From assembly GCA_947493005.1 (NCBI GenBank), contig CANLOY010000004.1, positions 1 through 64,000 of the forward strand: a DNA stretch of 64,000 nucleotides, read 5' to 3'. The translations under genes were made by a program, and so were the position numbers. Under the pieces are notes generated by a model. That model saw only the letters and a list, made by a program, of their open reading frames with translations, did no database searches and was not told the origin of the DNA. Source of the stretch: an uncultured Roseivirga sp. GTDB taxonomy: Bacteria; Bacteroidota; Bacteroidia; Cytophagales; Cyclobacteriaceae. Positions 37,924-46,695 of the stretch are shown piece by piece. Each line of letters opens with the position of its first letter. Within the stretch, counting starts at the first letter, position 1.

Positions 37924-40900
37924 ATGAGATATTTATCGATCACAGTATTTTTAATACTAATAGATAGTTGCTTATGCGGGCAAACAGGTCTTGGTGGTGT
38001 AGGATCTATAGATGGGTCTTCCAACTTAATATTCTGGCTCGATGCAAAACAGATAACTGACTTGATCAGCGGTAGCAAAGTCACAGGAGTAACTGATCTT
38101 TCAGGGTATAATAACAATGTGACCAATCAGCAAGACAAACCACAGTTTGTTGCAGATGTGGTTAATGGTAATCCAGTTATTCGTTTTGATGGCGTGAATT
38201 CTGATTTAAGAGGAGATCTGGGGAATTTTGATGCTCCAGGGACAATAATAGCATTCTCAAAGTTCGACCAAACTAATCAAGGTACTGATGACAATGACTA
38301 TGTCGTTTCTATTGGATCTGAAACAACTGCCGCAAAGAATACCAGCATAGCCAGAAGGAAAGATGAAGATGGTGCGGGAACCAATGAGGATTTGTATTAC
38401 ACATGGGATGGGGCCACAGTACATCGTTCTTCAACAACATTGACAGCTAATACATGGTATGCCGTTACTCATTTACTCAATACTTCAAATGCTATTAATA
38501 AGTATCATCAGAGTTTTCTTGATGGAACAGAACTGTCTTTTGGCACAGATTTTCCTTCTGCACTAGATTCTGATGGAGAGTTTGAAATTGGAGATTTAAG
38601 AACTTCTTCTGATAACACTTTTAAGTTGGATGGTGATGTTGCAGAACTGGCCATTTTTAACAAAGTGCTGAATACAGCAGAATTAAACATTATACATTCT
38701 TATTTAGCGGGAAAGTACGATCATTCAACAGCTATTTCAGGAGGAACAACATATTCAGACTTCTATACTGGTGATGATGCGATAAGGGGCGATTATGATT
38801 TGGATATTATTGGTGTTGGACGTCACCTATCGGGAGAAACACATGATGTTTCCAAAGGAGCTGGAATAACATTAGGAACAGCTAGTTTCGGAGATGGTGA
38901 TTATGCTATTCTCGGGCATAAAACGACAACCAATAGTGTTAATAGTGCTGACATTTCAGATACACATTTGACTGATAATTTATCTGCTCGGTGGGAAAGG
39001 GTATGGTACATAGATGTAACTGATGCCGATAACTCCATAACTGCGAATTTAGCATTTAACTATGCAGATGCGGGTTTGGGAGGAGGGCCTGACGGAAGTG
39101 CAACGAATTACAGAGTAATATACAGAAGTGGGCAAAGTGGTGATTGGGACTTATTAGATGACGTGCCGATTATGACGGAATTTGAGTTGATTTTTAAAGA
39201 TGTCGCAATCGGAAGCAAAGGTGACGGTTATTACAGCTTAGCTACAATCGACAATGCATCCAGCCCGGTTGGAATATCCGATAGTGCTATTGAATCCAAT
39301 GGGCCTGGTGGGATTAGTGATGTAAGTGTGGCTTCCGACCTAGAATTATGGCTAGACGCAACTAAAGTCACCGCTTCTAATACCGAGACGATTCCAAGGT
39401 GGTCCGATAATTCAGGGAAATCCAATGATGCAACTCAATCATCAGTAATCAACATGCCGGTATTCGATGATACAACTAATCCATTGAACGGTAATGGAAT
39501 CCTCGATTTTGATGGTAATGATGATAATATGGCTGGTGACCTGGATGCTAACCTTAGTGCAGATGCTACTGTAATTGCTTTAGGAAGGTTTGATCAGATT
39601 GATCAGGGCAGTGGTGTCTCAAACAATGACTATATCATTAGTATAGGAGATGATACGGATGATAATTCTCATATAAGCATATCAAGAAGGCGTGATGGAG
39701 ATGGTAATAAAAATAAGTATTACAGCTTTGATGCTTCAACAGGTGGAGGGACTCCTAGCCTTGGGCCTTTAATCACCGGCCAGCAATGGATATTGATATC
39801 TGGCTTACATGCTCAGTCGGTGATGGGTTCTCAAAGACATACCGTTTATTTTGATGGAGTCAAACAGACAAATCCTTCTCCTGATTACAGTGCTGACTTC
39901 TCGGCAACAACTACGGCCTTTGAAGTAGGTAGATGGGTTGGCACGGGAAACCAATTAGATGGGCAGTTAGCTGAAGTTATAGTGTTCAGCAAAGTGTTGA
40001 ATACTGCAGAGCTCAATATTATTCATTCTTATCTGTCTGCAAAATGGAACCACATATTAACTAATAATGACAAATATACAGGGGATGACTTAGGGAATTC
40101 CGGTGTATGCGATGGAATAGTAACATGTCAACCGAATTACGATCTTGAAGTAGCTGGTATTGGCACCGAGTCTGACGGGTCTAATACTTCTGGAACTTCA
40201 GCAGGGATGAATGTTAAAGTGAGTAGTGGTCAGTCATCCACCTTCGCCAATGGAGACTACATGCTCTTTGGTCATAAAAGCACATCTAACAAGGATATTA
40301 ATACAGATAAAACTACTCAAATGGGAGACCCAACAATAGATACTCGCTCGCAGCGAGACTGGTTTATAGATATTACGGAAACTGACGGTTCACCAATGGC
40401 AGTTGATTTTACATTCGATTTTACGGAGATGGGATTGACTACATGGCCGCTAGGGTTAGCTTCTAACTATAAATTGCTGTTCAGGACTACAAATGAAACT
40501 GACGATGAATGGACTGTATTGGCCTCAGGTAGTTCGATTAGTGATGATCAGATAGTATTCACAAATATCTCTTCAATCACTGAAGATGGCTTTGTCACTA
40601 TAGGTACTATTAACCATTCTGATAGTCCGCTTCCAGTAAAACTGGTTCACTTTGACGCTGAACTTATTAATGAAAAAGTGAGCCTGGAATGGACAACAGC
40701 CAGTGAGTATGGCAATGCTTACTTTGAGATTCAAAAATCTATTGATGGTACAGATTTCGAGACACTTACTCTGATTGCCGGTGTCGGTGATTCTGAAGAT
40801 ATCAATGATTACCATTTCATAGATGAGGAACCAAGTATTGGTCAATCTTACTATAGGTTAAAGCAAGTGGACGTTGGTGGAACTTTTGAATTCTCAGAAT

Positions 40901-41172
40901 TAGTGAGGATTGAGTTTAATCCGGAGTCAAAAAAGACTACGTCCATATTTCCAAACCCAGTATCGGATCGGTTGCATATAGAGTTTACTGAAGAGGTGAT
41001 TTCTGGTACTGTGTATATGAGAAACAGATTAGGAGAGCTAGTGTTGTCGCAACGTCTGGCAAACCAAAGCAAGACAGATTTGAGTCTGTTCAACCTGAGC
41101 AAAGGGATTTACATTCTGGAAATTAACTGGAATGGAAACAAAGAGAGACGCAAAATATTAGTAGAGAACTAA
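37924..41172 (+). CDS. LamG-like T9SS surface protein with a duplicated domain pair
   Basis: A 1082-aa secreted protein. Signal peptide 1-19. Residues about 30-265 form a LamG/concanavalin-like sandwich (LIFWLDAKQ, then NTAELNIIHSYLAGKYDH), followed by about 175 residues with FGDGDYAILGHKTT and YIDVTDADNS. The pair is then repeated: LELWLDATK at about 473 and NTAELNIIHSYLSAKWNH, then GDYMLFGHKST. A beta-sandwich linker (LEWTTASE) precedes the T9SS sorting domain (IFPNPVSDRLHIEF to RKILVEN). LamG domains often bind glycans or other cell-surface ligands. The role is unknown; adhesion is plausible. Confidence 0.85.
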   Translation: MRYLSITVFLILIDSCLCGQTGLGGVGSIDGSSNLIFWLDAKQITDLISGSKVTGVTDLSGYNNNVTNQQDKPQFVADVVNGNPVIRFDGVNSDLRGDLGNFDAPGTIIAFSKFDQTNQGTDDNDYVVSIGSETTAAKNTSIARRKDEDGAGTNEDLYYTWDGATVHRSSTTLTANTWYAVTHLLNTSNAINKYHQSFLDGTELSFGTDFPSALDSDGEFEIGDLRTSSDNTFKLDGDVAELAIFNKVLNTAELNIIHSYLAGKYDHSTAISGGTTYSDFYTGDDAIRGDYDLDIIGVGRHLSGETHDVSKGAGITLGTASFGDGDYAILGHKTTTNSVNSADISDTHLTDNLSARWERVWYIDVTDADNSITANLAFNYADAGLGGGPDGSATNYRVIYRSGQSGDWDLLDDVPIMTEFELIFKDVAIGSKGDGYYSLATIDNASSPVGISDSAIESNGPGGISDVSVASDLELWLDATKVTASNTETIPRWSDNSGKSNDATQSSVINMPVFDDTTNPLNGNGILDFDGNDDNMAGDLDANLSADATVIALGRFDQIDQGSGVSNNDYIISIGDDTDDNSHISISRRRDGDGNKNKYYSFDASTGGGTPSLGPLITGQQWILISGLHAQSVMGSQRHTVYFDGVKQTNPSPDYSADFSATTTAFEVGRWVGTGNQLDGQLAEVIVFSKVLNTAELNIIHSYLSAKWNHILTNNDKYTGDDLGNSGVCDGIVTCQPNYDLEVAGIGTESDGSNTSGTSAGMNVKVSSGQSSTFANGDYMLFGHKSTSNKDINTDKTTQMGDPTIDTRSQRDWFIDITETDGSPMAVDFTFDFTEMGLTTWPLGLASNYKLLFRTTNETDDEWTVLASGSSISDDQIVFTNISSITEDGFVTIGTINHSDSPLPVKLVHFDAELINEKVSLEWTTASEYGNAYFEIQKSIDGTDFETLTLIAGVGDSEDINDYHFIDEEPSIGQSYYRLKQVDVGGTFEFSELVRIEFNPESKKTTSIFPNPVSDRLHIEFTEEVISGTVYMRNRLGELVLSQRLANQSKTDLSLFNLSKGIYILEINWNGNKERRKILVEN

Positions 41173-41232
41173 ATAGTCAATGGTTGTAAGTCATTCCGAT
41201 TTTATAATTGAAAGTCGAGTTTAGGTTTAAGA

Positions 41233-41754
41233 ATGACTTCACCATTGGCTTTAAAAAAAGCCAAAATGAAACAACAGAATATATTTCATAGCCTAAGATT
41301 TGATGGCCATATACTTAAATACAAGCCAAGTGTTTTTTTGAAAGGAACACGTTTTATTGAAATGCCAATAAATGTGGTACTCGATTACAAGGTAACTACG
41401 CGGCCGTTTATTAGAGCGATTAAGCTTATTGTTAACAAGTATCATTATGATCAAACAAAGCCTGATTTACTTGCCTTACCGCAACTTCTTCTTATTGGAG
41501 TTGGAGAACAACAGCTTGCCAGCCTTTTGAATGCACTTGATAAAACGATCATTGATAACCTTCAGGGCAAAAATATAGGAGTGTATCATTTAAAAACTGA
41601 GACACTGGTAGAATACTATATCAAACAAAGGGCAATGTCTTCTAAAATGGCCAGTACCAGAATACTTAATGAAAACCTTAAAGTACTGGAGCGAATTGAA
41701 GAAGAACATGCCACGAAGCTTATAGACTTGTCATTCAATAAAATGGCTTCTTAA
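41233..41754 (+). CDS. protein of unknown function, possibly PH-like
   Basis: A 173-aa protein without signal or membrane segment. It has an alternating-strand N-terminal half (SLRFDGHILKYKPSVF, FIRAIKLIV, LLLIGVG) and an amphipathic helix (QLASLLNALDKTIIDN), then a helical, charged C-terminal part. The shape recalls the 36875-37165 protein, although similarity is weak. It follows the LamG-like gene on the same strand after 60 bases and may be in the same transcription unit. A hairpin at 41828-41868 follows it. Function unknown. Confidence 0.55.
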   Translation: MTSPLALKKAKMKQQNIFHSLRFDGHILKYKPSVFLKGTRFIEMPINVVLDYKVTTRPFIRAIKLIVNKYHYDQTKPDLLALPQLLLIGVGEQQLASLLNALDKTIIDNLQGKNIGVYHLKTETLVEYYIKQRAMSSKMASTRILNENLKVLERIEEEHATKLIDLSFNKMAS

Positions 41755-41827
41755 AAGAAACTATCGTTAGGAGAGCACATTTCAGGAGACGTCTGATTTG
41801 TGAATTAAGTAGTGTTAATTGATTTCT

Positions 41828-41868
41828 AGGCTATTGGGGTGGCAGTTATGGAATTGCCGCCCCAGCCT
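41828..41868 (+). terminator. long GC-rich hairpin after the 41233 gene
   Basis: GGGGTGGCA (41836-41844) pairs with TGCCGCCCC (41855-41863, one G-U). The stem is extended by AGGCT (41828-41832) with AGCCT (41864-41868). The T run after it is weak, so it may be a terminator or a stable RNA element. Confidence 0.55.
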
Positions 41869-41953
41869 TGAAGTTTAATTACAGCTTAAAGGACAATTAC
41901 TTTAAACCAGATTTATTTACCTTGCGTTAACATTGTTTAAAATGACCTGTCTT

Positions 41954-41975
41954 GACATAGTTTACAATCTATGTC
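41954..41975. promoter_or_regulatory. inverted repeat upstream of the PD40-OmpA gene
   Basis: GACATAG (41954-41960) and CTATGTC (41969-41975) form perfect 7-bp arms with an 8-base spacer, 36 bases before the ATG at 42011. No full TANNTTTG box is seen. Confidence 0.4.
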
Positions 41976-42010
41976 GTTATTGAACTGACTTTCTAACAAT
42001 ATCAAGTTTG

Positions 42011-43636
42011 ATGGATAAATACGCAGCGGTAATTTTCGTTTTTGCTTTCTTTTCTTCTTTCATGCTCAATGGGCAAACCCTTGACCATATAGCACTAGAT
42101 AGTATCAATTCTTCTTTTGATGAGCATAGTCCGGTTTTAAGCCCAAATGGTAGAAGTTTATATTTTACCCGTTCCGGTCATCCTTCAAATATAGGAGGAG
42201 TCCTTGACAGAGGAGACATATGGGTGGCCCGAAAGAAAGGAAAAGGTTGGTCTGCTCCAGTGCATGTTGGAGGAGCGATTAACCACCCTGGTTTAAATGG
42301 TGTTGTTGGTTTTAGTGCAGATGGTAATACAATTTACCTGCTCAACTATTTTGATCGTAATGCCGAAGGAGGAGGGAAACTAAAGAATGGAATCTCTAAG
42401 TCAGAGTTAGTCAATGGTAATTGGACTAAGCCTGAAAGATTGACTATCAAGTTTTTCTCTAATAACTCTCAGCACCTTAGTGCCTCTATATCAAGAGATG
42501 AGAGAGTATTAGTAATGGCATTACAGTCTTATGAAACTGAGGGGAATGAGGATCTATATGTTTCTTTCAAACAAAGTAATGGTGAATGGAGTCAACCAAA
42601 AAATTTAGGTAATGTGGTGAATACCTATGCTGAAGAGTGGACCCCATTCCTTGATTCTGATAATAAGACACTGTATTTCACTTCGAATGGACATAAGGGT
42701 TTAGGAAGTAGAGATGTATTTAAAACCACAAGATTAGATGAATCATGGACTAATTGGTCTATCCCTGAGAATATGGGGAACAACCTTAACACTCCAGGTG
42801 TTGAGCAGGGATTCGCAATTCCTTCGGTAGGTGAAATGGCTTTTTTCTCCACAACTCAAAATAGTGAAGGGTTTGGCGATTTGTTCGGGTTTCCTGTGCC
42901 AGAAAAGGAAGAAAAATCGGAAGTAGATGCCTTGGTTGCAGATGCCCCTATAGAAGAGCCTCAGACCAAAGCTGAACCTCAAGTGGTTGAAAAGTCGGTG
43001 GTGACAATGACTTTTCAAGTGCTTGATAAAAGAACGGAGAAAGTTGTTGACGCTGATGTTGTATTGACATATGATGAAAAAGAAGTGATCATAAAGACAA
43101 ATGAGGTCGATTCTGATAATAAAAAGTTTATGGTAACTTTTGAAGAGGGGACTGATGTTAATGTGTCGATTAATGCAGATGGGTATTTAAAGTACCATGA
43201 AGCCTTTAAAGCGACAGCCAATGCTTCGACAAATACAGGAGAGAATGGGAGCGGTGTAGAACAGTTTTTGCTAACTCCAGAAGATGTTGGTACTAAGGTA
43301 AAGATTGAAAATATACTCTTCAACAGAGCAAGCTCATCGTTTGCTGAACCAGAGGTAGCTCAGCGTCAGATTGACGAATTAATAGAATTAATGAAAGCTA
43401 ATCCTGGTATGGCCATTCGATTGGAAGGGCATACAGATAATAGAGGAGATGCAAAGCTATTAAAGGAACTCTCCGAATCTCGTGTTAAGAGAGTGAGAGG
43501 TTATATGATTTCCAGAGGTATCTCTCAAGACCGAATCGAGTATATAGGTTATGGTGGCGAGAAACCAATTACAGATAATAATAACCCTGGAGGAAGGGAG
43601 GAAAACCGAAGAGTAGAATTTGTGATTATCAAGTAA
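42011..43636 (+). CDS. PD40 beta-propeller and OmpA-like peptidoglycan-binding protein
   Basis: A 541-aa exported protein with a signal peptide (about 1-20). The N-terminal part has WD40-like PD40 repeats (SFDEHSPVLSPNGRSLYFTR, then EEWTPFLDSDNKTLYFTS). A linker and a possible carboxypeptidase-regulatory-like beta domain precede the C-terminal OmpA domain, with FNRASSSF, IRLEGHTDNRGDAKLLKELSESRV and ENRRVEFVI. OmpA domains bind peptidoglycan, so this probably links an outer-membrane or periplasmic propeller to the wall. Such proteins are common in Bacteroidota. Start is ATG 42011, one codon after a TTG. Confidence 0.9.
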   Translation: MDKYAAVIFVFAFFSSFMLNGQTLDHIALDSINSSFDEHSPVLSPNGRSLYFTRSGHPSNIGGVLDRGDIWVARKKGKGWSAPVHVGGAINHPGLNGVVGFSADGNTIYLLNYFDRNAEGGGKLKNGISKSELVNGNWTKPERLTIKFFSNNSQHLSASISRDERVLVMALQSYETEGNEDLYVSFKQSNGEWSQPKNLGNVVNTYAEEWTPFLDSDNKTLYFTSNGHKGLGSRDVFKTTRLDESWTNWSIPENMGNNLNTPGVEQGFAIPSVGEMAFFSTTQNSEGFGDLFGFPVPEKEEKSEVDALVADAPIEEPQTKAEPQVVEKSVVTMTFQVLDKRTEKVVDADVVLTYDEKEVIIKTNEVDSDNKKFMVTFEEGTDVNVSINADGYLKYHEAFKATANASTNTGENGSGVEQFLLTPEDVGTKVKIENILFNRASSSFAEPEVAQRQIDELIELMKANPGMAIRLEGHTDNRGDAKLLKELSESRVKRVRGYMISRGISQDRIEYIGYGGEKPITDNNNPGGREENRRVEFVIIK

Positions 43637-43666
43637 GCTGATTCAGGAACATGCTGAACATTGAAC

Positions 43667-44155
43667 ATGAAAGGGTTAATTAAAGCTATACTTCCTCTTG
43701 TGCTCTTGGTTTCTTGTACTAGCAGTGAAAAAAGAAACACAGAAGCTCTGGCCCTTGAGTTTTTTGAAAAGTTTAAATCCAGAAATGATTGGAGCGGATT
43801 CAAGAATTTATATGCCGATAACCTGGTTTTTGAAGATGTTATTTACAGGCTGAAATTCAATAAAGACGACTTCTTTAGCTTCTATAATTGGCCCGATACT
43901 CTTTTTGAAAAACACCCAGACTTTCCCGAAACACTGGTGCTACAAGATTTGTCTGTTACTGATAGCTCGGCAGTAGGTAGGGGATACTTCAATCCGTTTT
44001 ATTATAAAGGAGCGTTACTCTCCAAAGATCATCATTGGAGGTTCACCATGTGGCTTTACTTTGATGAAGAGGGGAGAATCAAAAGACACATAGATTTTAT
44101 TGAATACCCTCCTGTGTTCCTTCAGTCCGCAGCTGAGTCAATTGAAAATCAGTAA
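43667..44155 (+). CDS. NTF2-like lipoprotein of unknown function
   Basis: A 162-aa protein with a lipobox LVSC (Cys 17) after a hydrophobic signal. The mature part is a small alpha+beta domain (LALEFFEKFKSRNDWSGFKNLYADNLVFEDV) resembling the nuclear transport factor 2-like fold (SnoaL type), often seen in Bacteroidota lipoproteins. It lies 30 bases after the PD40-OmpA gene and may be co-transcribed. Its last 7 bases overlap the convergent gene at 44149-45177. The ATG at 43667 was chosen over the upstream TTG. Confidence 0.7.
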   Translation: MKGLIKAILPLVLLVSCTSSEKRNTEALALEFFEKFKSRNDWSGFKNLYADNLVFEDVIYRLKFNKDDFFSFYNWPDTLFEKHPDFPETLVLQDLSVTDSSAVGRGYFNPFYYKGALLSKDHHWRFTMWLYFDEEGRIKRHIDFIEYPPVFLQSAAESIENQ

Positions 44156-45177
44156 CGAATTATTCGTTCCTCTTTCTTGGTTACTAATCCATTAGAATAG
44201 GTCGTTTTCTTAATCCAGTTGCCCATTTCATCATACTCATAGAAAGTAGTATACCTGTCAACATAAGTACCTCTGAGAGTTCTGCTCTCATACTCGATTA
44301 AATCACCGTAGAGATATGTCTCTTTAAATCTAGATCTGAATTTTGTTGTGTCTCCACTGAAGAAAAAGCCTTTTATTACAACCTTAAGAGAATCCTTTTC
44401 AATTTGCATATGTCTCTCATTTGGTTTTCCATCGAACCTATAATAAGTGGTTTGTTTCAAAACAGAGTCTGGATAGTAAGCATAATTGCTTTTCGATTTT
44501 AATGTGTTTTCCTGATAGTCATACCGGGCTATCTTTCTATCCTTGCTGTCGTAATGGTATTTAAAATATGTAGAGTCAGTAGGTTCAGTGTAATACTCAT
44601 TTTGGTTTTTTGGTGGAGAACCAGGGATGTCATAAAAATGGTTGGCTACTAAGTCATGGTACTGGTTGTATGCATACTTCCAGAACCTTTTTAACCTGTT
44701 TCTTCCTCGGTATTCCTCTTTGGAGATAACTTGGTTTAATTCGTTGTATTTAATGATTGTTTTTGAATGAATGCGGTCTCCCAGTTTATATACTGTTTCT
44801 ACGGAGATTCTGTCTGAATCATTGTACTGGTATGTGATTTTAGGCATGTTTTCTTCAAAGGCATACCTTCTCTGCTCAACGATTCTTCCATGCCTGTCAT
44901 AATGATGCGACTTTATGGTATCACTACCTTTTCTAAACTGAACCTCTTGAAGTATACCGTCTACTAAAAAATAATGAAGTGTAGTTTCTTTGCGGAGTAG
45001 TTTTACCTGATCCTTATCATACTCATATTTTCGTATATAAAATTCACTGGGTTGATGCTTCAATTCAGAGTCAATCCATATACGCTCTATAAGCTCAGAA
45101 TCAAAACTTGGAAGTATGTTCTGGCTGCTTAGTTTAGTCGTTAATGTTAAGGCAAGAAATGCTATAAAGCATCGCAT
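44149..45177 (-). CDS. secreted YD-repeat-like protein of unknown function
   Basis: A 342-aa protein with a cleavable signal peptide (about 1-19, ending LSSQ). The rest is made of tyrosine-rich repeats resembling YD/RHS-type strands (KSHHYDRHGRIVEQRRYAFEE, IKYNELNQVISKEEY, FKYHYDSKDRKIARYDY). These usually form beta-solenoid-like or carbohydrate-binding surfaces. I recognise no specific family. Its 3' end overlaps the NTF2-like lipoprotein gene by 7 bases. It is the last gene of the minus-strand run with the serine hydrolase, gamma-glutamyltransferase and S9 peptidase. Confidence 0.6.
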   Translation of the reverse strand: MRCFIAFLALTLTTKLSSQNILPSFDSELIERIWIDSELKHQPSEFYIRKYEYDKDQVKLLRKETTLHYFLVDGILQEVQFRKGSDTIKSHHYDRHGRIVEQRRYAFEENMPKITYQYNDSDRISVETVYKLGDRIHSKTIIKYNELNQVISKEEYRGRNRLKRFWKYAYNQYHDLVANHFYDIPGSPPKNQNEYYTEPTDSTYFKYHYDSKDRKIARYDYQENTLKSKSNYAYYPDSVLKQTTYYRFDGKPNERHMQIEKDSLKVVIKGFFFSGDTTKFRSRFKETYLYGDLIEYESRTLRGTYVDRYTTFYEYDEMGNWIKKTTYSNGLVTKKEERIIRY

Positions 45178-45248
45178 GTTCTAATATAAATAAAATCTTC
45201 AGAGGTGCTTTATCTATTAAACATACTCTTTAAGAAATTCCTTCAGAC

Positions 45249-46586
45249 TCAATCCTTTTTGAATTCAACGTTCTGTCCGCCTTGCTTCAATTTGAAAACC
45301 GAGTAATCCGTTCCATCAGATTTTTTACCAAAAAGTATAACTATGCTTGCGGGATCGAATCGAAACTCTTGTGCACTGTAGGGAGTAAGCGGAAAGGCGC
45401 TCTGACCTGTAGCCTGTGCAGTGAGTTTATTATCTGCCACTTTGATTGTTATTTTTAAAGGGGTTATATCTGAACTGAACACACCTTCATAATTAGGTAG
45501 AAGAGCGGCATCCAGAGTAATTGGATTTTCATCATAAGTAGGTATTTCAAAAGGTTTATCGAAAAGTATACTCAAAATGCCAATGAGCATGTCATTGTAG
45601 GGTATTGTAAGTCCATTGCATAGCAGTGTGATGTTGATATCATCCTCTATGAAGTAGTAAGAACCTGAGTCAAAACTGTCTATTCGACCGTTATGTCCAT
45701 AGGCTTTTCTGCTTCCAAAAGGAACAGAGAAAATACCATGCCCAAGCCCACCAATAACTTCTCTCATTTTATTTACTGAACTTTCAGAAACCAGTTGGTT
45801 GTTGAAAAGAGCATACATAAACTTATTCAGGTCTCGCGGAGTAGAAGTTATTGCACCAGCAGCATAAGCTACGCTCATGTCCCACTCAGCTGGAAAGTTC
45901 ATCCATCCATTATTAAAGATTTGTGAGTAAGCTTCGTTGTTAGAAGTATTTATCTTTTTACCGTAAGCTGTACTATTGAGTCCCAGCTTCTGAATAACTC
46001 TTTTCTCTACATTTTGCTCATAGCTTTTCTTTGTGATTTTTTCTATGATCATCCCAAGTAGAAAATATCCACTGTTACTATAAGAAGTACTTGTTCCTGG
46101 TTCAAAATCGGAAACCATGCTCTCGAGAATTTCAAGCATGGATTCCTGACTCATTTTCTTTGTAAGATTGTTGCCAAAGCTTGGTACTGCAGTGTAATTA
46201 TGTATACCACTACGATGCCCAAGTAAATGTTCGATTGTGATTTTGTCGGCATTAGTGATATCAGGGAAGAATTTGGAAAGTTTGTCCTCCAGTTTCAGTT
46301 TACCGTCCTCAACTAATTGAAAAATTATGGTTGCGGTGAACGTTTTTGTAATAGAACCAATTCTGAATTTTGTGCCCGAATCAGTTTTTCTCTTGACTGC
46401 ATCCGTAAGATATCCTCCTTGTTGTTCATAAATGATGGTGTTTCCTTTAGAAAGGGCCAAGGAAAAATTAGCCTTTTCCTTATCTTCTAGTACTTTCAGA
46501 TATTGATCGAGTTTCTGACGATCGAATTCCTGTGAGAATAGAGAAAGGGGGACTAATATTGATAGGAGTGTAACTAACTTTTTCAT
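45249..46586 (-). CDS. serine hydrolase of the beta-lactamase/PBP4 class
   Basis: A 445-aa exported protein with a signal peptide ending LFSQ. The SxxK motif is SITK at residues 78-81 and the YxN-type motif is YSN at 169-171, placing it in the class C beta-lactamase/DD-peptidase/esterase fold. The last about 100 residues form a separate DUF3471-like beta domain. Such proteins cleave peptides or esters at the cell surface; the true substrate is unknown and beta-lactam resistance should not be assumed. It is preceded by the gamma-glutamyltransferase gene (109 bases) on the same strand. Confidence 0.88.
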   Translation of the reverse strand: MKKLVTLLSILVPLSLFSQEFDRQKLDQYLKVLEDKEKANFSLALSKGNTIIYEQQGGYLTDAVKRKTDSGTKFRIGSITKTFTATIIFQLVEDGKLKLEDKLSKFFPDITNADKITIEHLLGHRSGIHNYTAVPSFGNNLTKKMSQESMLEILESMVSDFEPGTSTSYSNSGYFLLGMIIEKITKKSYEQNVEKRVIQKLGLNSTAYGKKINTSNNEAYSQIFNNGWMNFPAEWDMSVAYAAGAITSTPRDLNKFMYALFNNQLVSESSVNKMREVIGGLGHGIFSVPFGSRKAYGHNGRIDSFDSGSYYFIEDDINITLLCNGLTIPYNDMLIGILSILFDKPFEIPTYDENPITLDAALLPNYEGVFSSDITPLKITIKVADNKLTAQATGQSAFPLTPYSAQEFRFDPASIVILFGKKSDGTDYSVFKLKQGGQNVEFKKD

Positions 46587-46695
46587 TTGAGTTTTGGTTT
46601 GACTTTCTAAAGTTAAAAGCCAAACCTGTTAGTATGTTAACCAAACTGACAAGAGGATGTAGACGAAGCTAAGCGAAAAATCTCGCATGTTAATG

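Noticed and set aside
45249-46586. Antibiotic-resistance beta-lactamase
   Set aside because: The SxxK and YxN motifs show only the serine hydrolase fold. The exported DUF3471-like layout fits a peptidase or esterase, and no ampR-type regulator is present.
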